Source of the DNA: an uncultured Bacteroidales bacterium
GTDB taxonomy: Bacteria > Bacteroidota > Bacteroidia > Bacteroidales > UBA932
Assembly: GCA_944322715.1 (NCBI GenBank)
Contig: CALUPT010000003.1
Span: 62,001 to 126,000, forward strand
Direction: 5' to 3'
Length of the DNA stretch: 64,000 bases
Shown: in pieces, positions 37,914 through 48,484 of the stretch
Position numbering within the stretch: position 1 is the first letter of the stretch
Layout of the letters: each line of letters opens with the position of its first letter
Notes under the pieces: generated by a model
What the model saw: only the letters and a program-made list of their open reading frames with translations
Database searches by the model: none
What the model was told of the DNA's origin: nothing
Program-made: the position numbers and the translations under genes

Positions 37914-39230
37914 ATGGAGACAGGGAAAGACAGGACGGACAACACTCACAGGGGAATGAACGGTTGGCTGGCATTGAGCCCGCTGGCGGTCTTCCTTGTG
38001 GTGTACCTTGTATCGTCCATACTGGCAAAGGATTTCTACAGCATCCCGATTGCATCCGCGTTTCTGATTGCTTCATGCTACGCCATTGCAATCACAAGAA
38101 GCAGGCATGGCATCGAAGAGAGGATCTCGATCTTCTCGAAAGGGGCTGGTGACCGGAATGTACTGCTGATGATATGGATATTCGTGCTCGCAGGTGCATT
38201 TGCCGGCACGGCCAAAGAGATCGGAGCGATTGAAGCCACCGTATACCTCACATTGAAAGTGCTGCCGGGCAATCTGCTCTATGCCGGACTGTTTCTCGCA
38301 TCCTGCTTCATATCAATGTCAATCGGGACAAGCGTCGGCACCATAGTGGCTCTGGTCCCCATAACGGCAGGACTTGCGGCAGAGACCGGGGCTTCTTCCG
38401 GATTCATGGCCGCAATAGTGACAGGAGGGGCGTTCTTCGGGGACAACCTCTCGTTCATTTCCGACACGACCATTGCATCCACAAGGACACAGGGATGCTC
38501 GATGCAGGACAAGTTCAAGGTCAACATCCTCCTGGCCGCACCCACAGCAGTCATCGTGACAGCCATCTATGTCTTTCTCGGAAAAGGAGTGGAGACAGGT
38601 GCAGTGACCTCCGCCATCCAGTGGTACAGGCTCATACCCTATATCCTTATCATCATCCTCGCCATTTCAGGCATCAATGTGGTCCTCACTCTTGCGACGG
38701 GGATAGGGGTCAACGCCATGATCGGATTCATTGACGGCTCCCTGACATGGACAGGCTGGCTCGGAGCCATCGGTGATGGCATCGGCAGCATGGGAGAGCT
38801 GATAATCGTGACAATGCTCGCCGGAGGGATGCTTGAACTCATAAGGCACAACGGCGGGATAGACTTCATTATCAACCTGATGACCAAGCACATAAAAGGC
38901 AGGAGAGGAGCGGAACTCAGCATCGCGGCACTTGTGAGCCTCGCCAACCTGTGCACAGCCAACAACACCATCGCAATCATCACCACGGGAAGCATGGCAA
39001 AGGACATCTCCGCAAAATACGGGATAGACCCGCGCAAGAGTGCAAGCATCCTGGACACATTCTCCTGCGTAGTCCAGGGACTCCTGCCATACGGGGCCCA
39101 GCTGCTTATGGCCTCCGGGCTTGCATCCATATCCACAATGGACATCATCCCCTACCTGTACTACCCTGTCGCCCTGGGCATAATCTCCCTGCTTGCCATC
39201 TTTCTCCGCTATCCCCGGAAATATTCCTGA
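37914..39230 (+). CDS. NhaC family Na+/H+ antiporter
   Basis: Polytopic inner-membrane protein of 438 residues with about 11-12 hydrophobic helices. The NhaC family appearance is supported by SIGTSVGTIVALVPITAGLA and GGAFFGDNLSFISDTTIAST, a conserved ion-pathway stretch. A later start at 37956 (MNGWLALSPLAVF) is possible and would remove a polar leader. It likely exchanges Na+ for H+, but some family members carry organic ions (for example malate/lactate exchange), so substrate is inferred only. It stands alone between queH and the DUF6377 gene. Confidence 0.85.
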   Translation: METGKDRTDNTHRGMNGWLALSPLAVFLVVYLVSSILAKDFYSIPIASAFLIASCYAIAITRSRHGIEERISIFSKGAGDRNVLLMIWIFVLAGAFAGTAKEIGAIEATVYLTLKVLPGNLLYAGLFLASCFISMSIGTSVGTIVALVPITAGLAAETGASSGFMAAIVTGGAFFGDNLSFISDTTIASTRTQGCSMQDKFKVNILLAAPTAVIVTAIYVFLGKGVETGAVTSAIQWYRLIPYILIIILAISGINVVLTLATGIGVNAMIGFIDGSLTWTGWLGAIGDGIGSMGELIIVTMLAGGMLELIRHNGGIDFIINLMTKHIKGRRGAELSIAALVSLANLCTANNTIAIITTGSMAKDISAKYGIDPRKSASILDTFSCVVQGLLPYGAQLLMASGLASISTMDIIPYLYYPVALGIISLLAIFLRYPRKYS

Positions 39231-39243
39231 ACCGATTTTTTGT

Positions 39244-39251
39244 TATATTTG
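39244..39251 (+). promoter_or_regulatory. -7 box for the DUF6377 regulator gene
   Basis: TATATTTG, 21 bases before the chosen ATG at 39273, just after the antiporter stop. No clear -33 box. Confidence 0.45.
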
Positions 39252-39272
39252 CGGATACGGAAAAACAATATT

Positions 39273-40844
39273 ATGCACAACAGACAACACCTTGCAGTCC
39301 TGACCATCTGCCTGTCCGCCATAACCCTGGCACTGCCTTCAGAAGGAAAAGAATCGATACCTGAAGACCTTATCCGGGAACTGGACAATATGGTGGACAA
39401 CAAGGACCAGTATATCAGCATCAAGCAGAAAAGGATAGATTCTCTCAAACTCCGGCTCGACACTCCCGGCATCAACAGGATTAAACTATACGGCAAGATA
39501 GCCGGGGAATACAGAAAATTCCAGTCCGACTCGGCAGCCAGCTATCTCAATAGAGCCATATCCCTGGCTCGCAGCACAGAAGACAGAATGTCTGAAATAC
39601 ATTATACACTAGCCCTTGCCGAGCAGTACACCCTCACCGGACTCTACATGGAAGCCGAATACGTCCTGTCTCTCATAGACAGACAGGAAATACGGGAACC
39701 GGACAAGCTGGAAGACTACTGGATGGCTTGCTACAATGTCTACAGGGAAGCGGGATACGCCAGACCGCACAACGCCGTTTCCCGAATATGGAGAGCCCGG
39801 GCCGGACAATACCGGGATTCTATCCTCTGTCACAGCAAATCCGTCTCCAACAGGACACTGAGACTGCGGGAAACGGAATTGCGTGAAGCCGGACATCCGG
39901 AACAGGCCCTTGAAATAAACGATATCAGAATCGGGATGGCGGAATACCTGTCTCCGGACTATGCATACACCGCATACGACAGATTCTGTATCTACCAGGA
40001 AATGGGCAGAGAAGATGAAGCGATGGAGTTTCTTGTCAGGTCCGCAATCTCGGACATAAACAGTGCCATCATGAACCAGTCTTCCCTCTATGTCCTGGCA
40101 AACAAGATATTCGGCAAGGATCTCGACCGGGCATGGAAATATGTGAACTATTCATACTGGGCGACGACATTCTTCAATGAAAGATTCCGGCACTGGACCT
40201 ACAACAGTGCGGTATTCGAAATAAACAAGACATGGCAGCAGAAACTCGGCTTCCAGCGCAGCATCATATCGGTAATATCATGTGCATTGGGCATCCTCGT
40301 ACTCATTCTCGCAGGACTGGCCGTCTATATCACATCCATTAACAGAAAACTCAACAGGACCAACCGCAATCTCGAAGAAACCAGCAGGATCAAGGATTCG
40401 TATGTCTCACAGTTCTTCAAGCTGTACTCATCCTATCTGAACAGCATGCAGAAGTTCCGGAGCAAGATTCACAAGCAGCTCAAACGGGGAGATGAAGATG
40501 AAGTCCTCAGGCTGACCCGGCCGTCAGGCGACATCATAAACGAAGAGATACACGACCTGTACCGGAATTTCGACATGGCCTTCCTCGACATTTTCCCTGA
40601 CTTTGTGGACAGGTTCAACGACCTTCTGCTGCCGGACAAAAAGATAACCCTCAAAAAGGGGGAACTGCTGAATACGGAACTGCGCATCTTTGCCATGATA
40701 CGGTTAGGAATCAATGAAAGCGCACATATTGCGGAACTCCTGCACTATTCCATCCGGACAGTCTACAACTACAGGTCCGGAATCAACAGGAAAACCCATG
40801 TCAAGGACAGGAAATTCGAAGAACATCTCATGCGCATATCCTGA
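39273..40844 (+). CDS. DUF6377 (SusR-like) membrane-spanning regulator
   Basis: 523 residues. Signal-like N-terminus (LAVLTICLSAITLALPSEG), a helical, TPR-like periplasmic part (about 30-320; AASYLNRAISLARSTEDRMS), one transmembrane helix near 330 (ISVISCALGILVLILAGLAV), then a coiled-coil and a C-terminal region ending in a helix-turn-helix-like segment (IAELLHYSIRTVYNYRSGIN). This architecture is that of SusR-like regulators in Bacteroidota. I chose the ATG at 39273, which begins the signal sequence, over one 33 bases upstream. It precedes the second SusCD locus in the same direction and probably controls it; this is inferred from position. Confidence 0.82.
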   Translation: MHNRQHLAVLTICLSAITLALPSEGKESIPEDLIRELDNMVDNKDQYISIKQKRIDSLKLRLDTPGINRIKLYGKIAGEYRKFQSDSAASYLNRAISLARSTEDRMSEIHYTLALAEQYTLTGLYMEAEYVLSLIDRQEIREPDKLEDYWMACYNVYREAGYARPHNAVSRIWRARAGQYRDSILCHSKSVSNRTLRLRETELREAGHPEQALEINDIRIGMAEYLSPDYAYTAYDRFCIYQEMGREDEAMEFLVRSAISDINSAIMNQSSLYVLANKIFGKDLDRAWKYVNYSYWATTFFNERFRHWTYNSAVFEINKTWQQKLGFQRSIISVISCALGILVLILAGLAVYITSINRKLNRTNRNLEETSRIKDSYVSQFFKLYSSYLNSMQKFRSKIHKQLKRGDEDEVLRLTRPSGDIINEEIHDLYRNFDMAFLDIFPDFVDRFNDLLLPDKKITLKKGELLNTELRIFAMIRLGINESAHIAELLHYSIRTVYNYRSGINRKTHVKDRKFEEHLMRIS

Positions 40845-40982
40845 CATGCATTACTTCCAGTTTACTTGAAACGCAGGTCCTGCACAGCCCATATATTTGA
40901 TTTCCAACAGTTTGAATCACACAGACCTTTACTTTGTCGACATGGTAAGGGCCTGTGCCGTTTTTGTAACATTCTTTATATC

Positions 40983-40990
40983 TAACTTTG
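40983..40990 (+). promoter_or_regulatory. -7 box for the second SusCD operon
   Basis: TAACTTTG, 25 bases before the phosphodiesterase gene. A TTTTTG upstream (40961-40966) is spaced only 16 bases, shorter than the usual 19. Confidence 0.5.
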
Positions 40991-41015
40991 ACAAGACCAA
41001 CATATCACAAATACG

Positions 41016-42134
41016 ATGAAAAGCATATTCAGAATCTTTCTTTTTATTCTGCCAGGCATTGTCCTGTCCGGTTTCGCTTCTTGCTCCGGCAACGATGCCA
41101 TCCCTGTCCCGCCGGCACTGAATGCCCCGACGAGAGTCATGTTGAAAGAGACGGTAAACGTATCCGTAACAGGAATCCCCGATGGCTCGGAAGTCATAGT
41201 GGATTTCGGAGACGGGACCATTCTGTCGGCCGTATCTCCCGCACCGGTCCGGCATCCGTATTCCGAAAGCGGAGATTACGACATCACTGTCAAGGCCGGG
41301 AGCAGCGAATTCTCCAAGACCATCCGGGTCTACAGTCTGCTCGCCCTGTCCGAAGCACAGAAGCAGTTCAGAGACCCTGACAACAGGACAGTCTGGGTGA
41401 TGACACACAGGGCACACACCACGGATTACTCCATCCCGGAAAATTCGGTTTCAGCTGTAAATGCCGCCATCGCGTCCGGAGCGGAAGCCATAGAACTTGA
41501 CACCCACAGGACAAAGGACGGACACATAGTCGTATGCCACGACCAGACAATCGACAGGACCACAAACGGTACAGGCGACATTACCCAGATGACGCTGGCT
41601 GAAATACAGGAGTATAACCTCAAGGACAGGAACGGACAAGTCACTGACGAGAAAATGCCTACCCTCGAAGAATTCCTGAAAGCCGGAAGGGGGAAAATCT
41701 ACTTCGATCTGGATTATTCCCCGAGAACAGCATCTACACAGGAAGTCATGGAAATCGTAAAGGGGTTGGACATGATGGAACAGTGCTGGTTCTATTGCAA
41801 CACCACAGCCAAGGTATCGGAAGTCCTTTCGCTTGACGCCAACGCCCATGTCTATCCGTGGGCCACGCAGTATGCTCCGCTCAAAGGCCTGGACGGGGAG
41901 TATTTCGTGCAGTACTCCTACGGTCCGGACGGGGCCAGCACGGCTCTCGGGAATGCCCCGAAAGACGGGATGCTGGTCTCGGTCATACTGCTCGGCTCCA
42001 CGCAGATACCTTTCGACCATGTGGATGACAGCCAGCTGGACGAACTTCTCAGGCAGTTCCCGGATGTGCACATGATCATGACGGACTGTCCTGCCCAGCT
42101 CATAAAGGCATTGGAACAAAGAGGATTGAGATAA
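41016..42134 (+). CDS. Glycerophosphodiester phosphodiesterase family lipoprotein with PKD-like N-terminus
   Basis: 372 residues. Lipoprotein signal ending in GFASC (about residue 23). Residues 45-105 look like a PKD/immunoglobulin-like domain (SEVIVDFGDGTILSAVSPAP, YSESGDYDITVKAGS). The C-terminal GDPD barrel has the catalytic histidines and acids in MTHRAHTTDYSIPENS, AIELDTHRTKDG and VVCHDQTIDRTTNG, all intact. It hydrolyses glycerol-phosphate diesters in other members; the true substrate here is unknown. It is the first gene of an apparent operon with susC (65 bases downstream), susD, beta-helix proteins and GH20, which suggests that it removes a phosphodiester group from a glycan. Confidence 0.9.
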   Translation: MKSIFRIFLFILPGIVLSGFASCSGNDAIPVPPALNAPTRVMLKETVNVSVTGIPDGSEVIVDFGDGTILSAVSPAPVRHPYSESGDYDITVKAGSSEFSKTIRVYSLLALSEAQKQFRDPDNRTVWVMTHRAHTTDYSIPENSVSAVNAAIASGAEAIELDTHRTKDGHIVVCHDQTIDRTTNGTGDITQMTLAEIQEYNLKDRNGQVTDEKMPTLEEFLKAGRGKIYFDLDYSPRTASTQEVMEIVKGLDMMEQCWFYCNTTAKVSEVLSLDANAHVYPWATQYAPLKGLDGEYFVQYSYGPDGASTALGNAPKDGMLVSVILLGSTQIPFDHVDDSQLDELLRQFPDVHMIMTDCPAQLIKALEQRGLR

Positions 42135-42199
42135 TCAGCAATAACCACAAACAACACTAAGGTCGTACGGACTTTATATACTAACTAAAACCAATCACA

Positions 42200-45193
42200 A
42201 TGAACGGAAAAATCAGAAAATGTTTCCTGATGCTTTCCCTTGCAGCTTCCTTGTCTGCAGCAGTCTTCAGCACGGCTGCATCGGCCCAGGGGGGGCAGGT
42301 TGACATCAAAGGAACAGTCGTCGACAGCTATGGCGAGCCTGTCATAGGGGCGAGCATTACTGTCGAAGGAGAATCCACCGTCGGAGCCATCAGCGACGTC
42401 GATGGAAAATTCTCGCTCAAAGTGCCTAAAGGCAGCAGCATTTCCGTATCCTGCATAGGATTCGAGACTCAGGATCTGTTTTCAGGCAACGGAGCCGGAG
42501 ACCTGCGGATAGTCCTCCATGAAGAAATGACCGCCCTCGATGAAGTCGTTGTCGTGGGATACGGCACCATGAAGCGCAAGGAGATGACCTCGGCCATCTC
42601 GCATGTAAATGCCACGGACCTCAATCAGGTCAGCAGCATAGACACGAGGATGCTTCTGCAGGGAAAGGTTTCCGGAGTGACAGTCACCAACACGGCCCTG
42701 GCGGACCCTAACAGCCAGGGCAGCATCCAGGTGCGCGGAATTTCGTCCAGAAGCGCCGGACTCGGGCCTCTGATCGTGGTGGACGGCATCCCGGGAGCGG
42801 ATATGACAAACATCAACCCTGCCGACATCGAATCCATCGATGTCCTCAAGGACGGTGCGGCTTCGGCAATCTACGGTACCCGCGGAAGCAACGGCGTCAT
42901 CCTTGTCAACCTCAAGAAAGGTACGAAGGATGGCAATGTCCACACTTCGTTCAGTTCCTCATTCACATTCAATGTGGCGAAACGGGAACTCGACATCATG
43001 TCGGCGGCGCAATACAGGGCCTACAGGGCTGTAACCAATCCCCTGCTCGACCTCGGCGCCAGCACGGACTGGTTCGATGAGTCCACCCGCACGGGTTTCA
43101 CCCACATGTACACACTCACAATGTCAGGCGGAAACAGCCGCACCAATTACAGGGTAACGGCTGACTTCAGGGATGCAAACGGTATCGACCTCCGTTCCGA
43201 CAGGATGGAATACGGCGCCCGTGCAACGGTCAGCCATACCACCAAGGGCGGGCTGTTCACATTCACGGCCAATATCGCCCCGAGAGTGATCGACAGGGAC
43301 CATGCCGTATCCCTGAACAATGTCCTTGTCAACAACCCTACCGCCCCGGTCTATGACAGTTCCACCGCAAACGGGTTCCACCATTTCCCTTCCGGCGGCT
43401 CTGAAAACAACCTCGTGGAGACCATGCTGGAAGAGGAAAACTCATCGCATATAAAACTGCTCGAATGGAACGCGAGCGCGGCCATCAACCTTCTGCCGCT
43501 GTTCACTCCGAAGAACAAGGACCTTTCCCTCGTATCGAGACTCACGGTGTCCCAATATCATGTAGACAAGTTCAACGGATATTTCACGCCATCCACATAC
43601 AGTGCGAATGTCAACCAGGAAGTGGATGGCAAGGCGACAAGGTCATACGACAACTACGTGGACAGCAACCTCGAATGGGTGACCAACTTCTCCGCAAAAC
43701 TGCGCGGGCACAAGATACAGGCGATGGTCGGATACAGCTACAACTACGGAGTGAGCGCAGGAATGTCGGCAGAGAACTGGGACTTCTCATCCGACGGTCT
43801 CCGCTACAACAATCTCGGTTCGGGAATGAAGGCTGCGGAAGAAGGCCAGGTGATGATGGGGTCCTACAAGAACGACCACAAGCTGATAAGTTTCTTCGGA
43901 AGGGTCAGCTATGACTGGAAGGAACGCTATATGGTAACGTTCTCGCTCCGGCATGAAGGTTCCTCCCGTTTCGGAGCGAACCACAAATGGGGTAACTTCC
44001 CTGCCGTGTCGGTAGGATGGCGTATCTCGGACGAACCGTTCATGCAGGGTGCAGGATGGATCGATGACCTGAAGGTCAGGTACGACTACGGAGTCACCGG
44101 AAACCAGGATTTCGGCAATTACCTGTCCCTGTCCACCTACAGGGCATTCGGATGGTACCAGTACAACGGGAGCCTCTTCCATGTCTGGGGTCCGTCGAAG
44201 AACACCAACACCGAACTCCGCTGGGAGAAGGGACACAACCAGAATATAGGACTGGATTTCTCCCTCTTCAACTACAGGCTCAGCGGCTCCCTGAACTATT
44301 TTATCCGCAAGCAGAGCGACCTGCTGGGAGACTACTCCGTATCTGTGCCGCCGAACCTGTTCAGCACCATATACACCAATGTAGGTACCCTGAAAAACAC
44401 GGGTTTCGAGTTCGATATCAACGTGGATGCAATCAGAAGCGAAGACTTCAGCTGGAATTTCTCGGTTGTAGGAGCGACCAACGGGAACAAGTTCGTCAGC
44501 TTCTCAAACGATGTCTACAAGGGACAGTCGTGGTATTCGACATGCTCCATGGCAAACCCCAACAATCCGGGTTACCTCCAGCGGATAGAGGAAGGGCAGA
44601 GAATCGGCAACTATTATACATGGCGTTATGCCGGAGTGGACAAGAGCGGGGACTGGCTGGTATATGACAAAAAGGGGAACATAATACCGGTCGCACAGGC
44701 TACCGAAGACGACAAGTGCGTCACCGGAAACGGTCTGCCGCAGTTTACCGGTTCGATGACACACAACTTCAGATACAGGAACTTCGACCTTTCCATCTCG
44801 TTGAGGGGAGCGGCAGGGTTTGACCTGTTCAATGTGCACGACTTCTATTTCGGTCTGCAGAACATGACCACGAATGTCCTGACGACAGCATACTCCAAGA
44901 ACGCACACATCACCAAAGGCTCGAATATCCTCACCGACTATTTCATAGAGCCCGGAGACTATCTGACCATCGACTATGTGTCGCTCGGATATACCCTGAA
45001 ACTCAACCGCAGATTCCTCGACAGAATCAGGATCTACGGAACCGCCCGCAATCTGTACACATTTACCCGATTTTCGGGCGTGGACCCGTCCACATACGAG
45101 GTCAACGGCCTCACTCCGGGTACATTCGGAGGAAGCTCCGACTATTATCCGAATGTATTCCAGTTTATTCTCGGATTCCAGATTGACTTTTAA
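42200..45193 (+). CDS. SusC/RagA-like TonB-dependent transporter (second locus)
   Basis: Outer-membrane importer of 997 residues, full length and unbroken. Signal peptide (to about SAQG), carboxypeptidase-regulatory-like domain (VDIKGTVVDSYGEPVIGASI), TonB-box-like region and plug (LDEVVVVGYGTMKRKEMTS, SIDVLKDGAASAIYGTRGSN), then the barrel ending in VFQFILGFQIDF. It lacks the extra STN signalling domain, so it is not itself a sigma/anti-sigma signal transducer. It is followed by susD after 11 bases. The two SusC proteins in this window share the family framework but are clearly different proteins. Confidence 0.95.
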   Translation: MNGKIRKCFLMLSLAASLSAAVFSTAASAQGGQVDIKGTVVDSYGEPVIGASITVEGESTVGAISDVDGKFSLKVPKGSSISVSCIGFETQDLFSGNGAGDLRIVLHEEMTALDEVVVVGYGTMKRKEMTSAISHVNATDLNQVSSIDTRMLLQGKVSGVTVTNTALADPNSQGSIQVRGISSRSAGLGPLIVVDGIPGADMTNINPADIESIDVLKDGAASAIYGTRGSNGVILVNLKKGTKDGNVHTSFSSSFTFNVAKRELDIMSAAQYRAYRAVTNPLLDLGASTDWFDESTRTGFTHMYTLTMSGGNSRTNYRVTADFRDANGIDLRSDRMEYGARATVSHTTKGGLFTFTANIAPRVIDRDHAVSLNNVLVNNPTAPVYDSSTANGFHHFPSGGSENNLVETMLEEENSSHIKLLEWNASAAINLLPLFTPKNKDLSLVSRLTVSQYHVDKFNGYFTPSTYSANVNQEVDGKATRSYDNYVDSNLEWVTNFSAKLRGHKIQAMVGYSYNYGVSAGMSAENWDFSSDGLRYNNLGSGMKAAEEGQVMMGSYKNDHKLISFFGRVSYDWKERYMVTFSLRHEGSSRFGANHKWGNFPAVSVGWRISDEPFMQGAGWIDDLKVRYDYGVTGNQDFGNYLSLSTYRAFGWYQYNGSLFHVWGPSKNTNTELRWEKGHNQNIGLDFSLFNYRLSGSLNYFIRKQSDLLGDYSVSVPPNLFSTIYTNVGTLKNTGFEFDINVDAIRSEDFSWNFSVVGATNGNKFVSFSNDVYKGQSWYSTCSMANPNNPGYLQRIEEGQRIGNYYTWRYAGVDKSGDWLVYDKKGNIIPVAQATEDDKCVTGNGLPQFTGSMTHNFRYRNFDLSISLRGAAGFDLFNVHDFYFGLQNMTTNVLTTAYSKNAHITKGSNILTDYFIEPGDYLTIDYVSLGYTLKLNRRFLDRIRIYGTARNLYTFTRFSGVDPSTYEVNGLTPGTFGGSSDYYPNVFQFILGFQIDF

Positions 45194-45204
45194 ACAAGAC
45201 AGCG

Positions 45205-46977
45205 ATGAAATTGAAAGACATAATTACCGCAGCAATAGCATCATCCTGCGCCTTCCTGCCTCTGACATCCTGTACGGACCTGAGCGAGACAGTCTATGAC
45301 CAGGTGATGAGCGCAAACTACTACAACACTAAAAAGGATGTCATCAGCGCAGTCTACAGGCCGTTCGAACACATGTTCTGCTGCACCTGGGTAATATTCC
45401 AGAGCGAAGAGCTTCCGGCCGACCAGCTGATCACCCCTACACGCGGCACATGGTGGTATGACGGAGGGAAATGGGAGAAATTCCACCGTCACCAGTATGA
45501 TGACATTATTACCGGCGAATGGACAAGCGAATGGACGGAAATATACACGGGAATCGGACAGTGCAATCTCGTCCTCGATGACCTGGCAGCCCTCAATCCG
45601 GCCGACTTCGATCTCACGGCCGAAGAGTTCGATGCATTCCGCGCCCAGCTCAGATGCATGAGGGCGTTCTGCTATCTGAGGCTTCTGAACTCGTACAGGA
45701 ACTGCGTCCTGACCACGACATCGGACCAGGCGGCCAATGAACTTCCTGAAAACAGGAAACAGGTACCGCCCAAGACCCTGTTCGAGTTCATTGAGAGCGA
45801 ACTGAAGGACTTCTGTCTTGCCGCCCTGCCGACCAAGGCGGGCAGTTCCGGGAACGGCAACATACAGGGGACATTCACAAAAGCCGCTGCCGCAGGACTG
45901 TTGGTAAGGCTATACCTCAACGCCGAAGTATGGATCGGAGAGGACAGGTATCAGGACTGCATCAATATGTGCGACAGGATACTGAACGGGGACTTCGGGA
46001 CTTATTCCCTTGCAGAGAACTGGTGGGAGCCGTTCGACTGGGACAACGAGACATGCAACGAGGTCATATTCGCATATCCCGGCTCCTACTCCACATCCTC
46101 ATGGCACCTGCAGAATGACAAGAGAACCTGTTACGGACGCGGACTCCCGTACGGCAGCGCCAGCTATCTGAACGTTTCCGGCAACGGGGAGAGGAACCCT
46201 AAATATGCTCTTTCCCCGAGCTATGACAACTCCGTTCCGCGTAAGCACTTCGATTACAAACTCGGAATGGTGACACAGAAATTCGAGAAATACCCGGGTG
46301 ACCTCAGATACAGGCAATATGTGAACACCGGCAACAACACCCGCGAGGGGATGTTCTTCCTCGAAGGGAAGATCCGGAACCAGGACGGCACATACGCGAA
46401 GAACCCGGAAGGACAGTACGAAATCTACCTCAGGGACCAGGTAGGACGGTTCGAGAGTACGGCGGAGCAGGGAACAATCAATTCAATGTACGACAAGGCT
46501 TCCATCCTCGGGAACGGGGATTTCAACTCCGGTCTCTATCAGGTCAAATACCCGTTCTATCCTTTCGATGGAGGATATTATATCGAATCGGACTACGTAG
46601 AAATGCGGCTTGCCGAGATAATCTATTCCAAGGCCGAATGTCTGCTCAGGCAGGGCAAGGACGGAGCCGGCGCTCTGCTCAACAGTGTGCGCAAGCGCAA
46701 CTATGAGAATTTCACTTCCGCCATAGCATACGTCGGAAGCGATGGCGGCACTGTCCGGCTCACAATGGATGAGATGCTCGACGAGTGGGGACGCGAATTC
46801 CTCGCCGAGAGCCGCAGACGCACCGACCTCATCCGTTTCGGACGTTTCCAGGATGAATGGTGGGACAAGCCGAAGGACAGCGACAGTCACTATGAAATCT
46901 TCCCGCTGGGACAGACCGCCCTCGAACAGAACTCATATCTCAAGCAGAATCCCGGGTATCCGGACATCGCACGATAG
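45205..46977 (+). CDS. SusD/RagB-like lipoprotein (second locus)
   Basis: 590 residues; partner of the adjacent SusC. Lipoprotein signal ends in PLTSC (about residue 23). SusD-type helical core (FRAQLRCMRAFCYLRLLNSY, TKAAAAGLLVRLYLNAEVW) and the C-terminal EWGREFLAESRRRTDLIRFG stretch identify the family. The insert with many aromatic and asparagine residues around 85-110 (TWWYDGGKWEKFHRHQ) is a possible ligand-contact region, by inference. It is followed 14 bases later by the first beta-helix gene. Confidence 0.95.
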   Translation: MKLKDIITAAIASSCAFLPLTSCTDLSETVYDQVMSANYYNTKKDVISAVYRPFEHMFCCTWVIFQSEELPADQLITPTRGTWWYDGGKWEKFHRHQYDDIITGEWTSEWTEIYTGIGQCNLVLDDLAALNPADFDLTAEEFDAFRAQLRCMRAFCYLRLLNSYRNCVLTTTSDQAANELPENRKQVPPKTLFEFIESELKDFCLAALPTKAGSSGNGNIQGTFTKAAAAGLLVRLYLNAEVWIGEDRYQDCINMCDRILNGDFGTYSLAENWWEPFDWDNETCNEVIFAYPGSYSTSSWHLQNDKRTCYGRGLPYGSASYLNVSGNGERNPKYALSPSYDNSVPRKHFDYKLGMVTQKFEKYPGDLRYRQYVNTGNNTREGMFFLEGKIRNQDGTYAKNPEGQYEIYLRDQVGRFESTAEQGTINSMYDKASILGNGDFNSGLYQVKYPFYPFDGGYYIESDYVEMRLAEIIYSKAECLLRQGKDGAGALLNSVRKRNYENFTSAIAYVGSDGGTVRLTMDEMLDEWGREFLAESRRRTDLIRFGRFQDEWWDKPKDSDSHYEIFPLGQTALEQNSYLKQNPGYPDIAR

Positions 46978-46991
46978 AAAACTTCAATATC

Positions 46992-48455
46992 ATGAAAATG
47001 GATTTATCATATAGAACAGCCCTGATCTTCACGGCAGCACTGGCGCTGACAGCCGTGCCCTTTTCCTGCCAGAAGCACTACGATATGGTCCCTCCTCCTG
47101 CAGTCCAGGAAGACGACGACCTCGATGATGAAATCTTCGGAGATGCCGAAGACTATTTCGTCTCGCTTTACGGAGATGGAGAAATGGACGGTTCCTCCTG
47201 GGAGAATGCCCTCGATGAAGCCGGACTCATCGACCTCCTGACCGGGACCGAAAACCTCTCGGAATGTCATATACATGTCTGCGAGGGTACATATCACCTT
47301 TCGCTTACGGCAAACACATCCATTACCGTAAAAAAGAATGTGGCCGGCATTTTCGGCGGTTACAGCGACCAGAGTCAGGGGACGTCAACCGAAACCCGTG
47401 ACCCTGAGAAATACCAAACAATATTTTCCGGTGACCTGAACGAAAACGGAACGGCAGACGAAGGGGACTGCGGACTCATGACAATCAATTCCGGGCACGT
47501 GAAGATAGACGGAGTCATATTCCAGCACGGATACATTTCCGAAAACACTGCATTGGCACAGACAAGCGGAAGCGGATTTTTCATAGACGGGGATGCAGCA
47601 ACGACAATCCTCGAACTCTCGGACTGCATTGTCAGGGATTGCGTACATGGAGCCACTTCCTCTCATTCTGTTGAAGCCGGCGGAGCGGCCATCAGGATAA
47701 TGACCGGACAGGCAAGGCTGAAAAACGTGCAGCTTACAGGCAATCATTCGGGCAACAGGGGCGGTGCCATAAGATGCTGCGAAGATGGCTCCATTCTTAT
47801 GCTTGACAGGTGTTTCATAAACGGCAATTCCATAACTGATGCCTGGGGATCAGGTATCCAGCTGTCCGGTGGCAGCGTATGCCTCAATAATACCACAATA
47901 TCCGGCAACACTACGGGGCAACCGGCCCAAGGAGGTCAGATGAACGGCGGGGCAGCCATGCTCATCGTCAACAGCACAATCATCGGTGAAGATTCAGAAA
48001 CGTATGTAGTCCGCTGCGAATCACCGAAAGGCAGCACGACAAGGTTCATAAACAATGTCTTCCTGTCCGAGGATGGCTCCGGTACCGGATTCTACCTGAA
48101 CGGGGACAACGAAGCGACTTCATTCGGATTCAATCTCTATAACAGCGTGTACGCTGTAACAATGCTCGCTTCCGACAGACAGTATCCAGGAGAATTCAAG
48201 ACCCTGTGCAGCTACAATGAGGAAGAGAATGTCTTCGAATGGACAACTGACAATGCAGGAGTTTCTGAATTCGCAACCTCCGAAGCAGTTACCGAGGCTG
48301 TCCGCGGTTTCAACCCGGAAAAATGTCCGGTGGCAAATCTCGGCAATGTATTCGCAGACTGGTGTACTGAAGCAGCTTTCAGCGTGGATGCCCGCGGCTC
48401 TGCACGCAATCCTGAGAAATTCCAGCCGGGCGCATACGATGCCGGACTGGAATAG
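46992..48455 (+). CDS. Right-handed beta-helix lipoprotein
   Basis: 487 residues with a lipoprotein-like signal (Cys in VPFSC, about residue 26). An acidic linker (EDDDLDDEIFGDAEDY) leads to a repetitive Asn/Gly/Ser-rich parallel beta-helix (about 85-370; LKNVQLTGNHSGNRGGAIRC, LDRCFINGNSITDAWGSGIQ). The C-terminus (ARGSARNPEKFQPGAYDAG) is like that of polymorphic-outer-membrane-protein-type helices. No lyase or hydrolase catalytic signature was recognised, so either glycan binding at the surface or a lyase-like activity is possible. It shares domain layout with the next gene (NALDEAGLIDLLTG matches NAMDTEGFVNLLAR there). Confidence 0.8.
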   Translation: MKMDLSYRTALIFTAALALTAVPFSCQKHYDMVPPPAVQEDDDLDDEIFGDAEDYFVSLYGDGEMDGSSWENALDEAGLIDLLTGTENLSECHIHVCEGTYHLSLTANTSITVKKNVAGIFGGYSDQSQGTSTETRDPEKYQTIFSGDLNENGTADEGDCGLMTINSGHVKIDGVIFQHGYISENTALAQTSGSGFFIDGDAATTILELSDCIVRDCVHGATSSHSVEAGGAAIRIMTGQARLKNVQLTGNHSGNRGGAIRCCEDGSILMLDRCFINGNSITDAWGSGIQLSGGSVCLNNTTISGNTTGQPAQGGQMNGGAAMLIVNSTIIGEDSETYVVRCESPKGSTTRFINNVFLSEDGSGTGFYLNGDNEATSFGFNLYNSVYAVTMLASDRQYPGEFKTLCSYNEEENVFEWTTDNAGVSEFATSEAVTEAVRGFNPEKCPVANLGNVFADWCTEAAFSVDARGSARNPEKFQPGAYDAGLE

Positions 48456-48484
48456 AATAACCCATACAACCAAAAGGAACTTAT